NCBI RefSeq assembly: GCF_900116715.1
Contig: NZ_FPBM01000005.1
Location: forward strand, 1 to 64,000
From: Polaromonas sp. YR568
GTDB lineage: Bacteria > Pseudomonadota > Gammaproteobacteria > Burkholderiales > Burkholderiaceae_C
DNA length: 64,000 nucleotides
Reading direction: 5' to 3'
Part shown: positions 52,418-60,625 of the stretch, piece after piece
How positions within the stretch are numbered: position 1 is the first letter of the stretch
Layout of the letters: each line of letters starts with the position of its first letter
Position numbers and translations under genes: made by a program
Notes under the pieces: generated by a model
Seen by the model: the letters and a program-made list of their open reading frames with translations, nothing else
Told to the model about the DNA's origin: nothing
The model's database searches: none

Positions 52418-53284
52418 TCAAGGCCCGTCTGTCGACAAGGCGTAGTTCACATGCTGCGGCAGCACCAGCTGACCCTGGCTGTTGGGCACGGCCTCGATAT
52501 GGATCTGCGGTTGCGCCGCGCTCACGCTGCCAAAGATGGTGGCGAACGCGATGTCGGCGGCATCACGCCCCGTGGCGAAACGCACAAAGCCCATCGGGAT
52601 TGCCGTGCCCGAGGGGTCGAACATGTACCAGCGCTCGCCCAGGTAGACCTCGACGTAGGCATGGAAATCGGGCGGACCCAGCACCGGATCGGCGCCGTAG
52701 TCCATGCCGCTGGCCATGCGCGCCGGCAGGCTGGCGGCGCGGCACAGCGCGATCATCAGGTGCGCAAAATCGCGGCATACGCCGACCCGCTCAATCAGGG
52801 TGTCGATGGCTGAGGTCGTGCTGTTGCTGGTGTTGCCCTGAAAGCTCACATGCTGCTGTACCCAATCACAAATCGCCTGCGCGCGGCTGTAGCCCAGCGG
52901 CAGGTGGCCGAACTGGCTGTTGGCGAGTGTGAGGAGCCGGTCCGACTGGCAATAGCGGCTGGGATACAGATAAGGCAACACCTCGCCGGGCAAGGCAAGC
53001 GGGTTGAGTTCGGGCAACGAAGCCGGTTGCGCTTCATAGTGAATGAGCTCCACCACGGCGGTATAACTCAGCGTGAAGGTGCCGGGTTGGGCGTGCACGC
53101 GCAGAAGCCGGCTTTGCGTGGCCGGGTCGGTGTAGCTGCTGGTGAGAACAGGCTGGCTCAGGCCCAGGGACTCCTGCACCACGATCTGCCGCGGCGTGTA
53201 GGCGGCCTGGATATTAAAAATAAAGTCGGCGCCCGGCGCCATCACCTCGTAGCCCAGCACGGTGGAAAATTCAAGCCTGACCAT
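52418..53284 (-). CDS. Transglutaminase-like family protein
   Basis: This 288-residue protein has the Cys-His-Asp triad of the transglutaminase fold: VGVCRDFAHLMIALCRA (Cys), PDFHAYVEVYLG (His) and WYMFDPSG (Asp). The N-terminal 100 residues form a beta-rich domain (bacterial transglutaminase-like N-terminal type). No signal peptide is seen with the start at ATG 53284; the frame extends 26 codons upstream without better evidence. Many such proteins act as proteases or amidases rather than cross-linkers. Neighbours give no functional hint. Confidence 0.88.
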   Translation of the reverse strand: MVRLEFSTVLGYEVMAPGADFIFNIQAAYTPRQIVVQESLGLSQPVLTSSYTDPATQSRLLRVHAQPGTFTLSYTAVVELIHYEAQPASLPELNPLALPGEVLPYLYPSRYCQSDRLLTLANSQFGHLPLGYSRAQAICDWVQQHVSFQGNTSNSTTSAIDTLIERVGVCRDFAHLMIALCRAASLPARMASGMDYGADPVLGPPDFHAYVEVYLGERWYMFDPSGTAIPMGFVRFATGRDAADIAFATIFGSVSAAQPQIHIEAVPNSQGQLVLPQHVNYALSTDGP

Positions 53285-53466
53285 GGAATGCCTTCTGCCT
53301 TGGGGGTTGGCTACAAAAAAAGAGCCGATGTGTACGCGGCGACAGGAAACCGTCGCCATCACCGCCCATTAGGCGCGCAAAAAAGACCTGCATTTCCGAT
53401 TGGCGAAATTTGCGGGGAAGCGCTGGCCTTCAAGGCCGACAAGCCGGCGTCGCCGGCGCCTACACA

Positions 53467-54471
53467 TCACACCCCGCGAAACTCGCGCCGGTAGGCCGAT
53501 GGCGACGTACCCAGCGTGGCCGCGAAATGCTGGCGCAATGACACCGCCGAGCCGAAACCCGCATCCACCGCAATCTGCTCCATCGAGCGGTCAGTTGATT
53601 CAAGCTGGCGCTGCGCCAGCCCGAGACGCTGGCTGGTGAGCCACTGGCCTACCGTGGTGCCCGTGACCTGCCGGAAATGCCGCGTGAAAGTGCGCCGGCT
53701 CATCAGCGCCCGCGCCGCCAGCGCATCCAGGCTGTGCGGCTGGCCCAGGTTTTTCTGCACCCAGGCGAGGATGGCCGACAGCCGGTGGTCTGCGCCCGTC
53801 GCGGGCAGAGGCTGCTCAACATACTGCGCCTGCCCGCCCTGGCGCTGCGGCGCCACCACCATGCGGCGCGCCACGCGGTTGGCCACCTCGGCGCCGTAGT
53901 CCAGGCGCAGCACATGCAGGCAGCAGTCAATGCCGGCGGCCGTGCCGGCAGAGGTCAGTACGTCGCCGTCGTCCACATACAGCACGTCGGGCTGCAGGCG
54001 CACTTGCGGGTAACGCGCGGCAAAGGCTGAGGCCAGGGCCCAGTGCGTGGTCGCCGGCCGGCCATCGAGCAGCCCGGCTTCAGCCAGCACAAATGCGCCC
54101 AGGCACAGGCCCACGATGCGCGCGCCGCGCCGGTGTGCGGCCTGCAAGGCTTTGAGTAAAGCCTCGGGCGGGCGCTCCATAGGATCACGCCAGGACGGCA
54201 CCACGATGGTCTGCGCTTTCGCCAGTGCACCCAGGCCTTTTTGCACCTGGATGCCGAAGCCCGAGGTGGTGCGCAGCGCGCCGGGCTTTTCAGCACACAC
54301 CACCAGCTTGAAGCCCGGCAGGTCAGCGGAGGAGAAATCGTTGCCGAACACCATGCATGGCACTGACAGGTGAAAAGGGCTGATGCCGTCAAAAGCCACT
54401 ACAGCGACTGTGTGGGCCGTTGTTGCGGGCGATGCGGCTTTTCGGGCTGAACCCAGGGTGCGTCGCGACAT
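53467..54471 (-). CDS. GlxA-like AraC-family regulator (DJ-1/PfpI domain plus AraC HTH)
   Basis: This 334-residue regulator joins an N-terminal DJ-1/PfpI domain (TVAVVAFDGISPFHLSVP, RIVGLCLGAFVLAEAGLLDG, with the nucleophile elbow at Cys) to a C-terminal AraC double helix-turn-helix (LDALAARALMSRRTFTRHFR and QIAVDAGFGSAVSLRQHF). Proteins of this type respond to amines, amino acids or aldehyde stress. It is divergent from the cysteine hydrolase at 54576 with 104 bases between, a frequent regulator-target arrangement. Confidence 0.9.
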   Translation of the reverse strand: MSRRTLGSARKAASPATTAHTVAVVAFDGISPFHLSVPCMVFGNDFSSADLPGFKLVVCAEKPGALRTTSGFGIQVQKGLGALAKAQTIVVPSWRDPMERPPEALLKALQAAHRRGARIVGLCLGAFVLAEAGLLDGRPATTHWALASAFAARYPQVRLQPDVLYVDDGDVLTSAGTAAGIDCCLHVLRLDYGAEVANRVARRMVVAPQRQGGQAQYVEQPLPATGADHRLSAILAWVQKNLGQPHSLDALAARALMSRRTFTRHFRQVTGTTVGQWLTSQRLGLAQRQLESTDRSMEQIAVDAGFGSAVSLRQHFAATLGTSPSAYRREFRGV

Positions 54472-54575
54472 GGCCCGATTCTATCGACTATTGACATTTG
54501 GGCCACTGTCGTCCAATCCCGCCCAGCGCAACAATTGAGGCACCAAGCAACGCTTTAACTTTCAGAAAGCCCTTT

Positions 54576-55214
54576 ATGACCCACACCGATGCCAAAGCCC
54601 CACGCCGTGCCCTTGTTGTGATCGACGTACAGATGGAGTACTTTACCGGCGGACTGCTGATCGAATACCCACCGGTGGCGCAGACCCTGCCCAACATCGG
54701 CCGCGCCATGGACGCTGCCCGTGCAGCCGGCATTCCGGTGGTGGTGGTGCAACACAGTGAGTCGGCCGCCGCGCCGGTGTTTGCCAAGGGCTCGGCCACC
54801 TGGGCGCTGCACGACACCGTGGCCAGCCGCCCGCGCGACCACTACATCGAAAAAGCCTGGCCAAGCGTCTACACCGGCACCGACTTTGCGCAGTGGCTTG
54901 AACAGCACGGCATCGACACGTTGACCGTGATCGGCTACATGACGCACAACTGCGATGCCTCCACGATTTTTGAAGCCACGCATCGCGGCCTGCATGTGGA
55001 GTTTTTACAAGACGCCACCGGCGCCCTGCCTTACGCCAACGAAGCCGGCCAGGCCAGCGCTGAAGAAATCCACCGCGTGTTCAGCGTGGTGTTTCACTCG
55101 CGCTTTGCCGCCACCGGTTCCACCGATGCGTGGATAGCCGCCATTCAGGCCGGGGGCAGGCTGGAGAAGAACAATGTGCTCGCATCGAACCGGGCGGCGC
55201 TGGCCGCGCGGTGA
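54576..55214 (+). CDS. Cysteine hydrolase of the isochorismatase-like family
   Basis: This 212-residue protein has the Asp-Lys-Cys triad: Asp in ALVVIDVQMEYF, Lys in HYIEKAWPSVY and the nucleophile Cys in VIGYMTHNCDASTIFEA. Members hydrolyse amides such as nicotinamide or N-carbamoyl compounds, or isochorismate. The ATG at 54576 (MTHTDAKAPR) fits family length; upstream codons lie over the promoter region. It is divergent from the GlxA-like regulator, its likely controller. The stop directly abuts the stop of the convergent TauD-like gene at 55215. Confidence 0.88.
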   Translation: MTHTDAKAPRRALVVIDVQMEYFTGGLLIEYPPVAQTLPNIGRAMDAARAAGIPVVVVQHSESAAAPVFAKGSATWALHDTVASRPRDHYIEKAWPSVYTGTDFAQWLEQHGIDTLTVIGYMTHNCDASTIFEATHRGLHVEFLQDATGALPYANEAGQASAEEIHRVFSVVFHSRFAATGSTDAWIAAIQAGGRLEKNNVLASNRAALAAR

Positions 55215-56141
55215 TCAGCTACCGGCCGTCAGGCCGACGCTGGCGCGGCCGTCCGCTCCCACGGGCACGTCGCCGGCCACGGTGACCCGCCGCACCACGC
55301 GATGCTGGTCGCCGTAGTCGTTGATCGCATAGTGCTGGGTCGCGCGGTTGTCCCAGATCGCGACGTCGCCTTCGGTCCAGCGCCAGCGCACGGTGTTTTC
55401 CAGCCGCGTGATGTGGTTGTGCAGCAGCCCCAGCAGATGCGCCGAATCGTGCGACGACTGCCCGGCCAGGCGTTTGGCGAAATGCCCCAGCAGCAACACA
55501 CGCTCACCCGTCTCGGGGTGTACCTGCACCACCGAATGCTCGGACTCAATCAGCTTGGCGGTAAACACCTTGCGGTAGGCGCGTGTGGCCTCGTCGTCCG
55601 TATCGGGCGAGGCTGCGCGCGAGCCCGCATAGTCATAGTCGTTGCCATGCACGGCGCGCAACGACAACGCCAGCGTCTTCAGCGCTTCAGGCAAATGGGT
55701 ATAGGCCGCAGCCGTGTTGGCCCAGACCGTATCGCCGCCATACGGCGGTATCACCACGCTGCGCAATATGGACACACGCGGATAAGCCACGGTGAAGGTC
55801 ATGTCGGTGTGCCAGGAATTGGCGCGCCCGCCATGCTGCGAGTCAATGTCCATCAGCGAAGCCGCGCCGTCCACCACAGGCACGGTCGGGTGCGCGATCA
55901 AGGGGCCAAAGAGGCGGCCAAAGGCTTCGTGCTCGGCATTGTCCAGGTGCTGCTGGCCGCGAAAGAAGATGACCTTGTGTTTGAGCAATGCCTGGTGGAT
56001 TTGCGCGAAGGTGTCAGCTTGCAGTGAGCCTGACAGGCGCACGCCGCGGATCTCGGCGCCTATGCGGCCGGCAAGGGGCGTGATGTCCAGCGTGTTGGCC
56101 TGAACGGAAGCGGAAAGCGGGGCAGTGAGAACGGCACTCAT
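55215..56141 (-). CDS. TauD/TfdA-family dioxygenase
   Basis: This 308-residue Fe(II)/2-oxoglutarate dioxygenase has the iron motif WHTDMTF (His and Asp) and the distal His in NRATQHYAINDYG, with the 2-oxoglutarate-binding Arg in HRVVRRVTV. TauD removes sulfite from taurine; TfdA relatives act on other substrates. It is divergent from a taurine/sulfonate-type ABC operon, which supports a sulfonate. The ATG at 56141 has AAGGA upstream, so the longer frame is not used. The protein has the usual TauD/TfdA length (about 280-310). Confidence 0.88.
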   Translation of the reverse strand: MSAVLTAPLSASVQANTLDITPLAGRIGAEIRGVRLSGSLQADTFAQIHQALLKHKVIFFRGQQHLDNAEHEAFGRLFGPLIAHPTVPVVDGAASLMDIDSQHGGRANSWHTDMTFTVAYPRVSILRSVVIPPYGGDTVWANTAAAYTHLPEALKTLALSLRAVHGNDYDYAGSRAASPDTDDEATRAYRKVFTAKLIESEHSVVQVHPETGERVLLLGHFAKRLAGQSSHDSAHLLGLLHNHITRLENTVRWRWTEGDVAIWDNRATQHYAINDYGDQHRVVRRVTVAGDVPVGADGRASVGLTAGS

Positions 56142-56393
56142 GGGTTGTCCTTTTTTGAAAGCGTGGCCGCCGGCTGCGGCGGGAGGGTGGTCCAGCATAG
56201 GCAAGCCCTGCCCGCCCGTGAACAACGCAAATCGGTTTTGCTTAGAAGGAATTTGCAGCACGCCCCGCAGCATGCCCGTACGCACCAGCTGCTGACTGGA
56301 GGCGTCTATCGATATTTGGAATTCTTCCTTCCGCCCCTGCGTATCAAACCGTAAAGTCGCGCCCTTGACTTTTCAACACCCGCAGGAAGAAAC

Positions 56394-57431
56394 ATGCACC
56401 GCAGACTATTCGCCCGGCTTATTGCACTGAGCTCCATCACCCTGACCCTCGCATCGGCCTCGCTGCATGCACAAGACCTGCCTCCTGAAGTGCGATTTGC
56501 CTGGGCCGGCGGCCCCCGCGTGTGGGTGCTGGGCAAGATCGACCAGTCTTTCGACAAGGCCTTCGGCACCAAGGTGCGCTGGATTCCGTTCGCCACCGGC
56601 GCTGATGTGCTGTCTCTGTTTGCGGCCAAGGAAATCGACATCGCCCGCTTCGGCTCCAGCCCCGCCGTCGCCGGTATTGCACGCAAGCTGCCGATCGAGA
56701 TCATCGGCGTGCCCGAAGTCATCGCCACCAGCGAACGCCTGATTGGCCGCACAGGCAAGGGTGTGGCCAGCCTGAAAGACATCGAAGGCAAGGCCGTAGG
56801 CTACCCGGCCAACTCCACCGCTCACTATGCGCTGGAGGCCGCCATCAAGGCCCACAAGCTCGACAAATCGAAGATCAAGCTCGTGCCGCTCAAGCCCGCC
56901 GAGCTGGTGGCTGCGTGGAAGCGAGGCGACATCGATGCGGGTTATGTGTGGGGACCTTTCAGCCAGCAGCTTGAAGCCGACGGCGGTAAAGAGATTTTTG
57001 CCACCAAGCAACTACAAAAAGACGGCTACCTGGTCTATAACAACTTCGTTGTGCGCACGGAGTTCGCGCAAAAGTACCCCGAGATCGTCGTGAAATTCCT
57101 GCGCACCTACCAGGAAAAACTCGACCAGTACCAGAAGGATCCTGAAGGCTCGACCGCCGCGATTGCCAAACACCTGGACATCCCGGTCGAAACAGCGCGC
57201 AGTGTGTTGAACGGGCTGGAGCAGGTATCGCTGACGCAGCAGGTCTCGCCCGCCTTCCTGGGCAACGGCTCGGGCAGCGGCGGCACCACACCGACGGCCG
57301 GCATCACGCGCGCGGCCAAAGACACGGCCAACTTCCTGGTCGAGATCGGTGAAGTCCGCAAGGCCGACGTTCCCGAATCTTACGCACCGTCCATCAATTC
57401 CAGCTATGCCCTCCGCGCTCTCGGCAAGTGA
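56394..57431 (+). CDS. tauA: Taurine/sulfonate-type ABC substrate-binding protein
   Basis: This 345-residue periplasmic protein (Sec signal ALSSITLTLASASLHAQ) belongs to the TauA/SsuA group: PVEVRFAW-type start after the leader, ADVLSLFAAKEIDIARFGSSP and GIARKLPIEIIGVPEVIAT, SLKDIEGKAVGYPANSTAHY. It should bind taurine or another sulfonate. It overlaps the permease start by 26 bases and heads the operon SBP-permease-ATPase-PLP enzyme. Its exact ligand is not certain. Confidence 0.87.
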   Translation: MHRRLFARLIALSSITLTLASASLHAQDLPPEVRFAWAGGPRVWVLGKIDQSFDKAFGTKVRWIPFATGADVLSLFAAKEIDIARFGSSPAVAGIARKLPIEIIGVPEVIATSERLIGRTGKGVASLKDIEGKAVGYPANSTAHYALEAAIKAHKLDKSKIKLVPLKPAELVAAWKRGDIDAGYVWGPFSQQLEADGGKEIFATKQLQKDGYLVYNNFVVRTEFAQKYPEIVVKFLRTYQEKLDQYQKDPEGSTAAIAKHLDIPVETARSVLNGLEQVSLTQQVSPAFLGNGSGSGGTTPTAGITRAAKDTANFLVEIGEVRKADVPESYAPSINSSYALRALGK

Positions 57432-58347
57432 CGCGGTAGCGGCTCACCCGGGCCTGAATCCGCCGGGGCCGGCGCGGGTGCCGGCCACGCTGACTCTGCA
57501 GGCCGCAGCCAATGAGGCGGGCGTGAACCCCACGCCCTCCGCGCCGGCTGGGTCCGCCCGGCTGCCACGCACTCTTGGGCGCTGGCAGCTGGCTTCCATC
57601 AGCGCAGGCTCAGTGCTGGCTGTGCTGGTGCTGTGGCAGTTGTCGGGTAGCTTGAAGTGGATAGATCCGCTGCTGCTGCCACCACCCAGCGAGATTGCCA
57701 CCAGCACACTCGAGCTGCTGGAGACCGGCTACCGCCAGGTGCCGCTGTGGCAACACTTCGGTGTGAGCGTGCTGCGCGCCCTGGCCGCGTTCTTCGTCGC
57801 CATCCTGGTGGGCATTCCGGCGGGTTTGACGATGGGCTTGTCGCCGACCTTCAATGCCGTGCTCAATCCTTTTGTGCAATTCCTGCGGCCGCTGCCCAAG
57901 ATCGCACTGATTCCGCTCACCGTGGTGTGGTTCGGCATCGGCGAAGGCTCCAAGTTTTTCCTGATCTTTATCTCCTGCTTTTTGAGCGTCACCGTGGGCG
58001 CTGCGGCGGCCGTGGCCAGCGTCAGCCAGGGCCGCATACGCGCGGCCCAGGTGCTGGGCGCAAACCGCCGGCAGATTTACACCCACGTGGTGCTGCCCCA
58101 TGCCGCCCCTGAGCTGTTCACTGCCGTGCGCCTGTCGGTGGGCATAGGCTGGACTTCGCTGATCGCCGCCGAGATGGTGGCCGCAACGTCCGGCATCGGC
58201 TGGATGGTGATGAACGCCGGCGCTTACCTGCGCACCGATGTGGTCATGCTGGGCATCGTGCTGTTGGGTGGAACGGGCTATTTGTTTGACCTGTTGCTGG
58301 TGCTGGCGCAGCGGGCAACCGTACCCTGGGCAGGGAAAGACGCATGA
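57406..58347 (+). CDS. tauC: Taurine/sulfonate-type ABC permease
   Basis: This 313-residue permease has about six hydrophobic segments and the EAA-type cytoplasmic loop region RIRAAQVLGANRRQIYTHVVLP. The C-terminal part resembles TauC/SsuC: GWTSLIAAEMVAATSGIGWM and LGIVLLGGTGYLFDLLLVL. The first 60 residues are a low-complexity, Ala/Pro-rich extension longer than in TauC, so the true start may lie further downstream. The ATG at 57406 overlaps the SBP gene by 26 bases, and the stop overlaps the ATPase start (ATGA). Confidence 0.88.
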   Translation: MPSALSASDAVAAHPGLNPPGPARVPATLTLQAAANEAGVNPTPSAPAGSARLPRTLGRWQLASISAGSVLAVLVLWQLSGSLKWIDPLLLPPPSEIATSTLELLETGYRQVPLWQHFGVSVLRALAAFFVAILVGIPAGLTMGLSPTFNAVLNPFVQFLRPLPKIALIPLTVVWFGIGEGSKFFLIFISCFLSVTVGAAAAVASVSQGRIRAAQVLGANRRQIYTHVVLPHAAPELFTAVRLSVGIGWTSLIAAEMVAATSGIGWMVMNAGAYLRTDVVMLGIVLLGGTGYLFDLLLVLAQRATVPWAGKDA

Positions 58348-59150
58348 GCCGCCCATTGATCGAAATCACGTCCGTGGCCAAGTCTTTTGCGGCCGGCGGC
58401 GCGGGCCGGGAACGCACACTCGCACTGGACCATGTATCGCTGTCGATTGCCGAGGGCGAATTTGTCTGCCTGCTGGGGCCCTCGGGCTGCGGCAAGTCCA
58501 CCATCCTGAATCTCGTCGCCGGCTTTGAGGCCGCCGACAGCGGCAACGTACGCTTTGACGGCGCACAGGTGCGCGGGCCGGGCCCCGAGCGCGGCGTGGT
58601 GTTTCAGCAGCCTATGCTGTTTCCCTGGCTCAATGTGATCGACAACATCACCTTCGGGCCGCGCCTGGCAGGCGTCTCACCCGATGTTTACGGCCCGCAG
58701 GCCGAGCGCTACCTGCGCCTTGTCGGGCTTCAGGGCTTTGGCCAGCACGCGCCGTATCAGCTCTCAGGCGGCATGCGGCAGCGCGTGGCATTGGCGCGCG
58801 CCTGGCTGCCCAAACCCAAGGCGCTGCTGATGGACGAGCCCTTCGGTGCGCTCGACGCGCAGACGCGGCTGGTGATGCAGGAGCTGCTGACCTCGGTCTG
58901 GGAAAGCACCGGCACCACGCTGCTGTTTGTCACGCATGACGTGGACGAAGCGATCGCGCTGGCCGACCGCGTGCTGGTGATGTCGGCCCGGCCGGGCCGT
59001 ATCTGTGAAGAGTGGACTATTCCTTTCGAACGGCCCCGCAAGCTGGAAGACATCGTGGCCGACCCGCGCTTTGGCGAGCTCAAGCGCGATGTGCTCAAGG
59101 TGGTGCGCCATGAAGCGCGCGCGGCGGCGGCCCTGGAGACAAGCTTGTGA
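58344..59150 (+). CDS. tauB: Taurine/sulfonate-type ABC ATPase
   Basis: This 268-residue ATPase has Walker A GPSGCGKSTI, the Q-loop VVFQQPMLFPWLNV, the signature LSGGMRQRVALARAW, Walker B ALLMDEPFGALDAQTR, and the H-loop FVTHDVDEAIAL. The MDEPFGALD form is typical for the nitrate/sulfonate/taurine class. It is coupled at both ends by 4-base overlaps, with the permease before and the PLP enzyme after. Confidence 0.92.
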   Translation: MSRPLIEITSVAKSFAAGGAGRERTLALDHVSLSIAEGEFVCLLGPSGCGKSTILNLVAGFEAADSGNVRFDGAQVRGPGPERGVVFQQPMLFPWLNVIDNITFGPRLAGVSPDVYGPQAERYLRLVGLQGFGQHAPYQLSGGMRQRVALARAWLPKPKALLMDEPFGALDAQTRLVMQELLTSVWESTGTTLLFVTHDVDEAIALADRVLVMSARPGRICEEWTIPFERPRKLEDIVADPRFGELKRDVLKVVRHEARAAAALETSL

Positions 59151-60625
59151 CGATTTTTAAATTTGACCTGTACCGCGGCCTGCGCCTGCGGCAAAACGAC
59201 ATCCTCGAAGAAGCCGAGGCTCTGGGCCGCACGCTGGGTGTTCCGGATGCGCTCAAAGGCCGCATAGGCGTGTCGGCCAGCAACTCCAGTGCGCCGGGCC
59301 CCTTGCGGCCTGCGGTGGTTGAAGCGCTGGTGCGCGGCTCGGGCGACTATGTTCCGCTGGTGCAGATCGGCGACGACGTGCGCCGCGTGGTCAAGTCGGT
59401 GCTGGGCGATGGCTATGACGCGGCTGTGGTCAACGGCGCGGAAGCGGGCCTGGCGACCAGCTATGCCGCCTTGCTGGCGCCGTCGCAGGTTGGCGCCGGT
59501 GACAGTGCCCGTGCGCGCGTGGTCGTGCCCTATGAACGCCATATCGAGCATCACGCCAGCTACGGCCGCACTGTGCCCGGTATCTACAAAGACTTGTTCG
59601 CCGACCGCGGCGCCACCGCGGGTGAACTCGGCCTGCTGGGCCGCCGCCTGCACAACGTGGACATCGCGCTGGTGAAACTCGCCGGTGCGCGCTACCCGGT
59701 GCATGGCATCAAGTCTTATCCGGTGCCATTGCTGCTCAACGTCGATGCGGAAGCCTCGGCGGCCGCATTGGCACGCGCGGCTGACGTGGACGCCGCGCAG
59801 TTGGCGGGTTTTGTGGCGCTGGGGTATGACACACCCGGCTTCGGCCACGGGCAAAAAGATGCCGACGGCACTTCGGTGCTGCACCGCCGTCTCGGTGAGG
59901 TGGCGGCCGAACGTGGCGTGCCCTTTGTGGTCGACAACGCCTGGGGTATGCCTTTCCTGGGCACCGACCTGCGCCGCATAGGCGCCGACGTGGCCTTCTA
60001 CAGCATGGACAAAGTAGCCGGCGGGCCGACGGCCGGCCTCATCATCGGCCGCGAAGAACCCATGGTGAACATACGCCGCGCGCTGGGCGTGCACAGCGAG
60101 CGCTTCGGCAGCGTCTCCGCACATGGCAAAGCCTCACACGTCGCATTCGACCCAGGCAAAGAAGCGCTGGCAGGCACGCTGGCGGCGTTGCGGGTATTGC
60201 GCGACGAGCCGCGCGCCATCCTGGACCCGATAGACACCACCTTCGCCATCGTGAAGGAAGAATTTGCGAAGCTGAGCAGTGGCTTCAAGCCGGGCATACA
60301 GATCACGCGCTCGGTTAATGCCGGTGGCGTGGAGATCAACTACGAGCGAACCTGGGACGGCCTGGCGGAGGGATCTTTCGGCATACCGATCTTCACCCAC
60401 GAAGACCGTATTGCACAGACCAATGTGCTGAACAACGCGCTGGCTCGCATGGGCATCGTGCCCAATTTGTCGGATGACGCCAACATCCTGATCACGCCGG
60501 GTGCGGGCACCTTTAATGCGAATGGTGAACTCGACGAAGAGCGCGTACGCCTGGTGGTGCGCGGCCAGTTGCTGGCGCTCAAACTGATTCAGGATTGGGG
60601 CGACAGGATTGCCGCAGACGCTTAA
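59147..60625 (+). CDS. SelA-like PLP-dependent enzyme in the sulfonate operon
   Basis: This 492-residue protein is a fold type I PLP enzyme. The lysine block FYSMDKVAGGPTAGLIIG (Lys near residue 289) resembles the SelA/DgaE-type pattern of SGDK followed by GGPQAGI, and VVDNAWGMPFLG upstream supplies the likely cofactor-facing Asp. It carries a phosphate-site-like GAEAGLATSYAALL near residues 100-115. I know no characterised enzyme of this kind in taurine operons. It overlaps the ATPase gene by 4 bases, so it is probably co-translated. A role in breaking down the imported substrate is inferred from position. Confidence 0.8.
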   Translation: MTIFKFDLYRGLRLRQNDILEEAEALGRTLGVPDALKGRIGVSASNSSAPGPLRPAVVEALVRGSGDYVPLVQIGDDVRRVVKSVLGDGYDAAVVNGAEAGLATSYAALLAPSQVGAGDSARARVVVPYERHIEHHASYGRTVPGIYKDLFADRGATAGELGLLGRRLHNVDIALVKLAGARYPVHGIKSYPVPLLLNVDAEASAAALARAADVDAAQLAGFVALGYDTPGFGHGQKDADGTSVLHRRLGEVAAERGVPFVVDNAWGMPFLGTDLRRIGADVAFYSMDKVAGGPTAGLIIGREEPMVNIRRALGVHSERFGSVSAHGKASHVAFDPGKEALAGTLAALRVLRDEPRAILDPIDTTFAIVKEEFAKLSSGFKPGIQITRSVNAGGVEINYERTWDGLAEGSFGIPIFTHEDRIAQTNVLNNALARMGIVPNLSDDANILITPGAGTFNANGELDEERVRLVVRGQLLALKLIQDWGDRIAADA

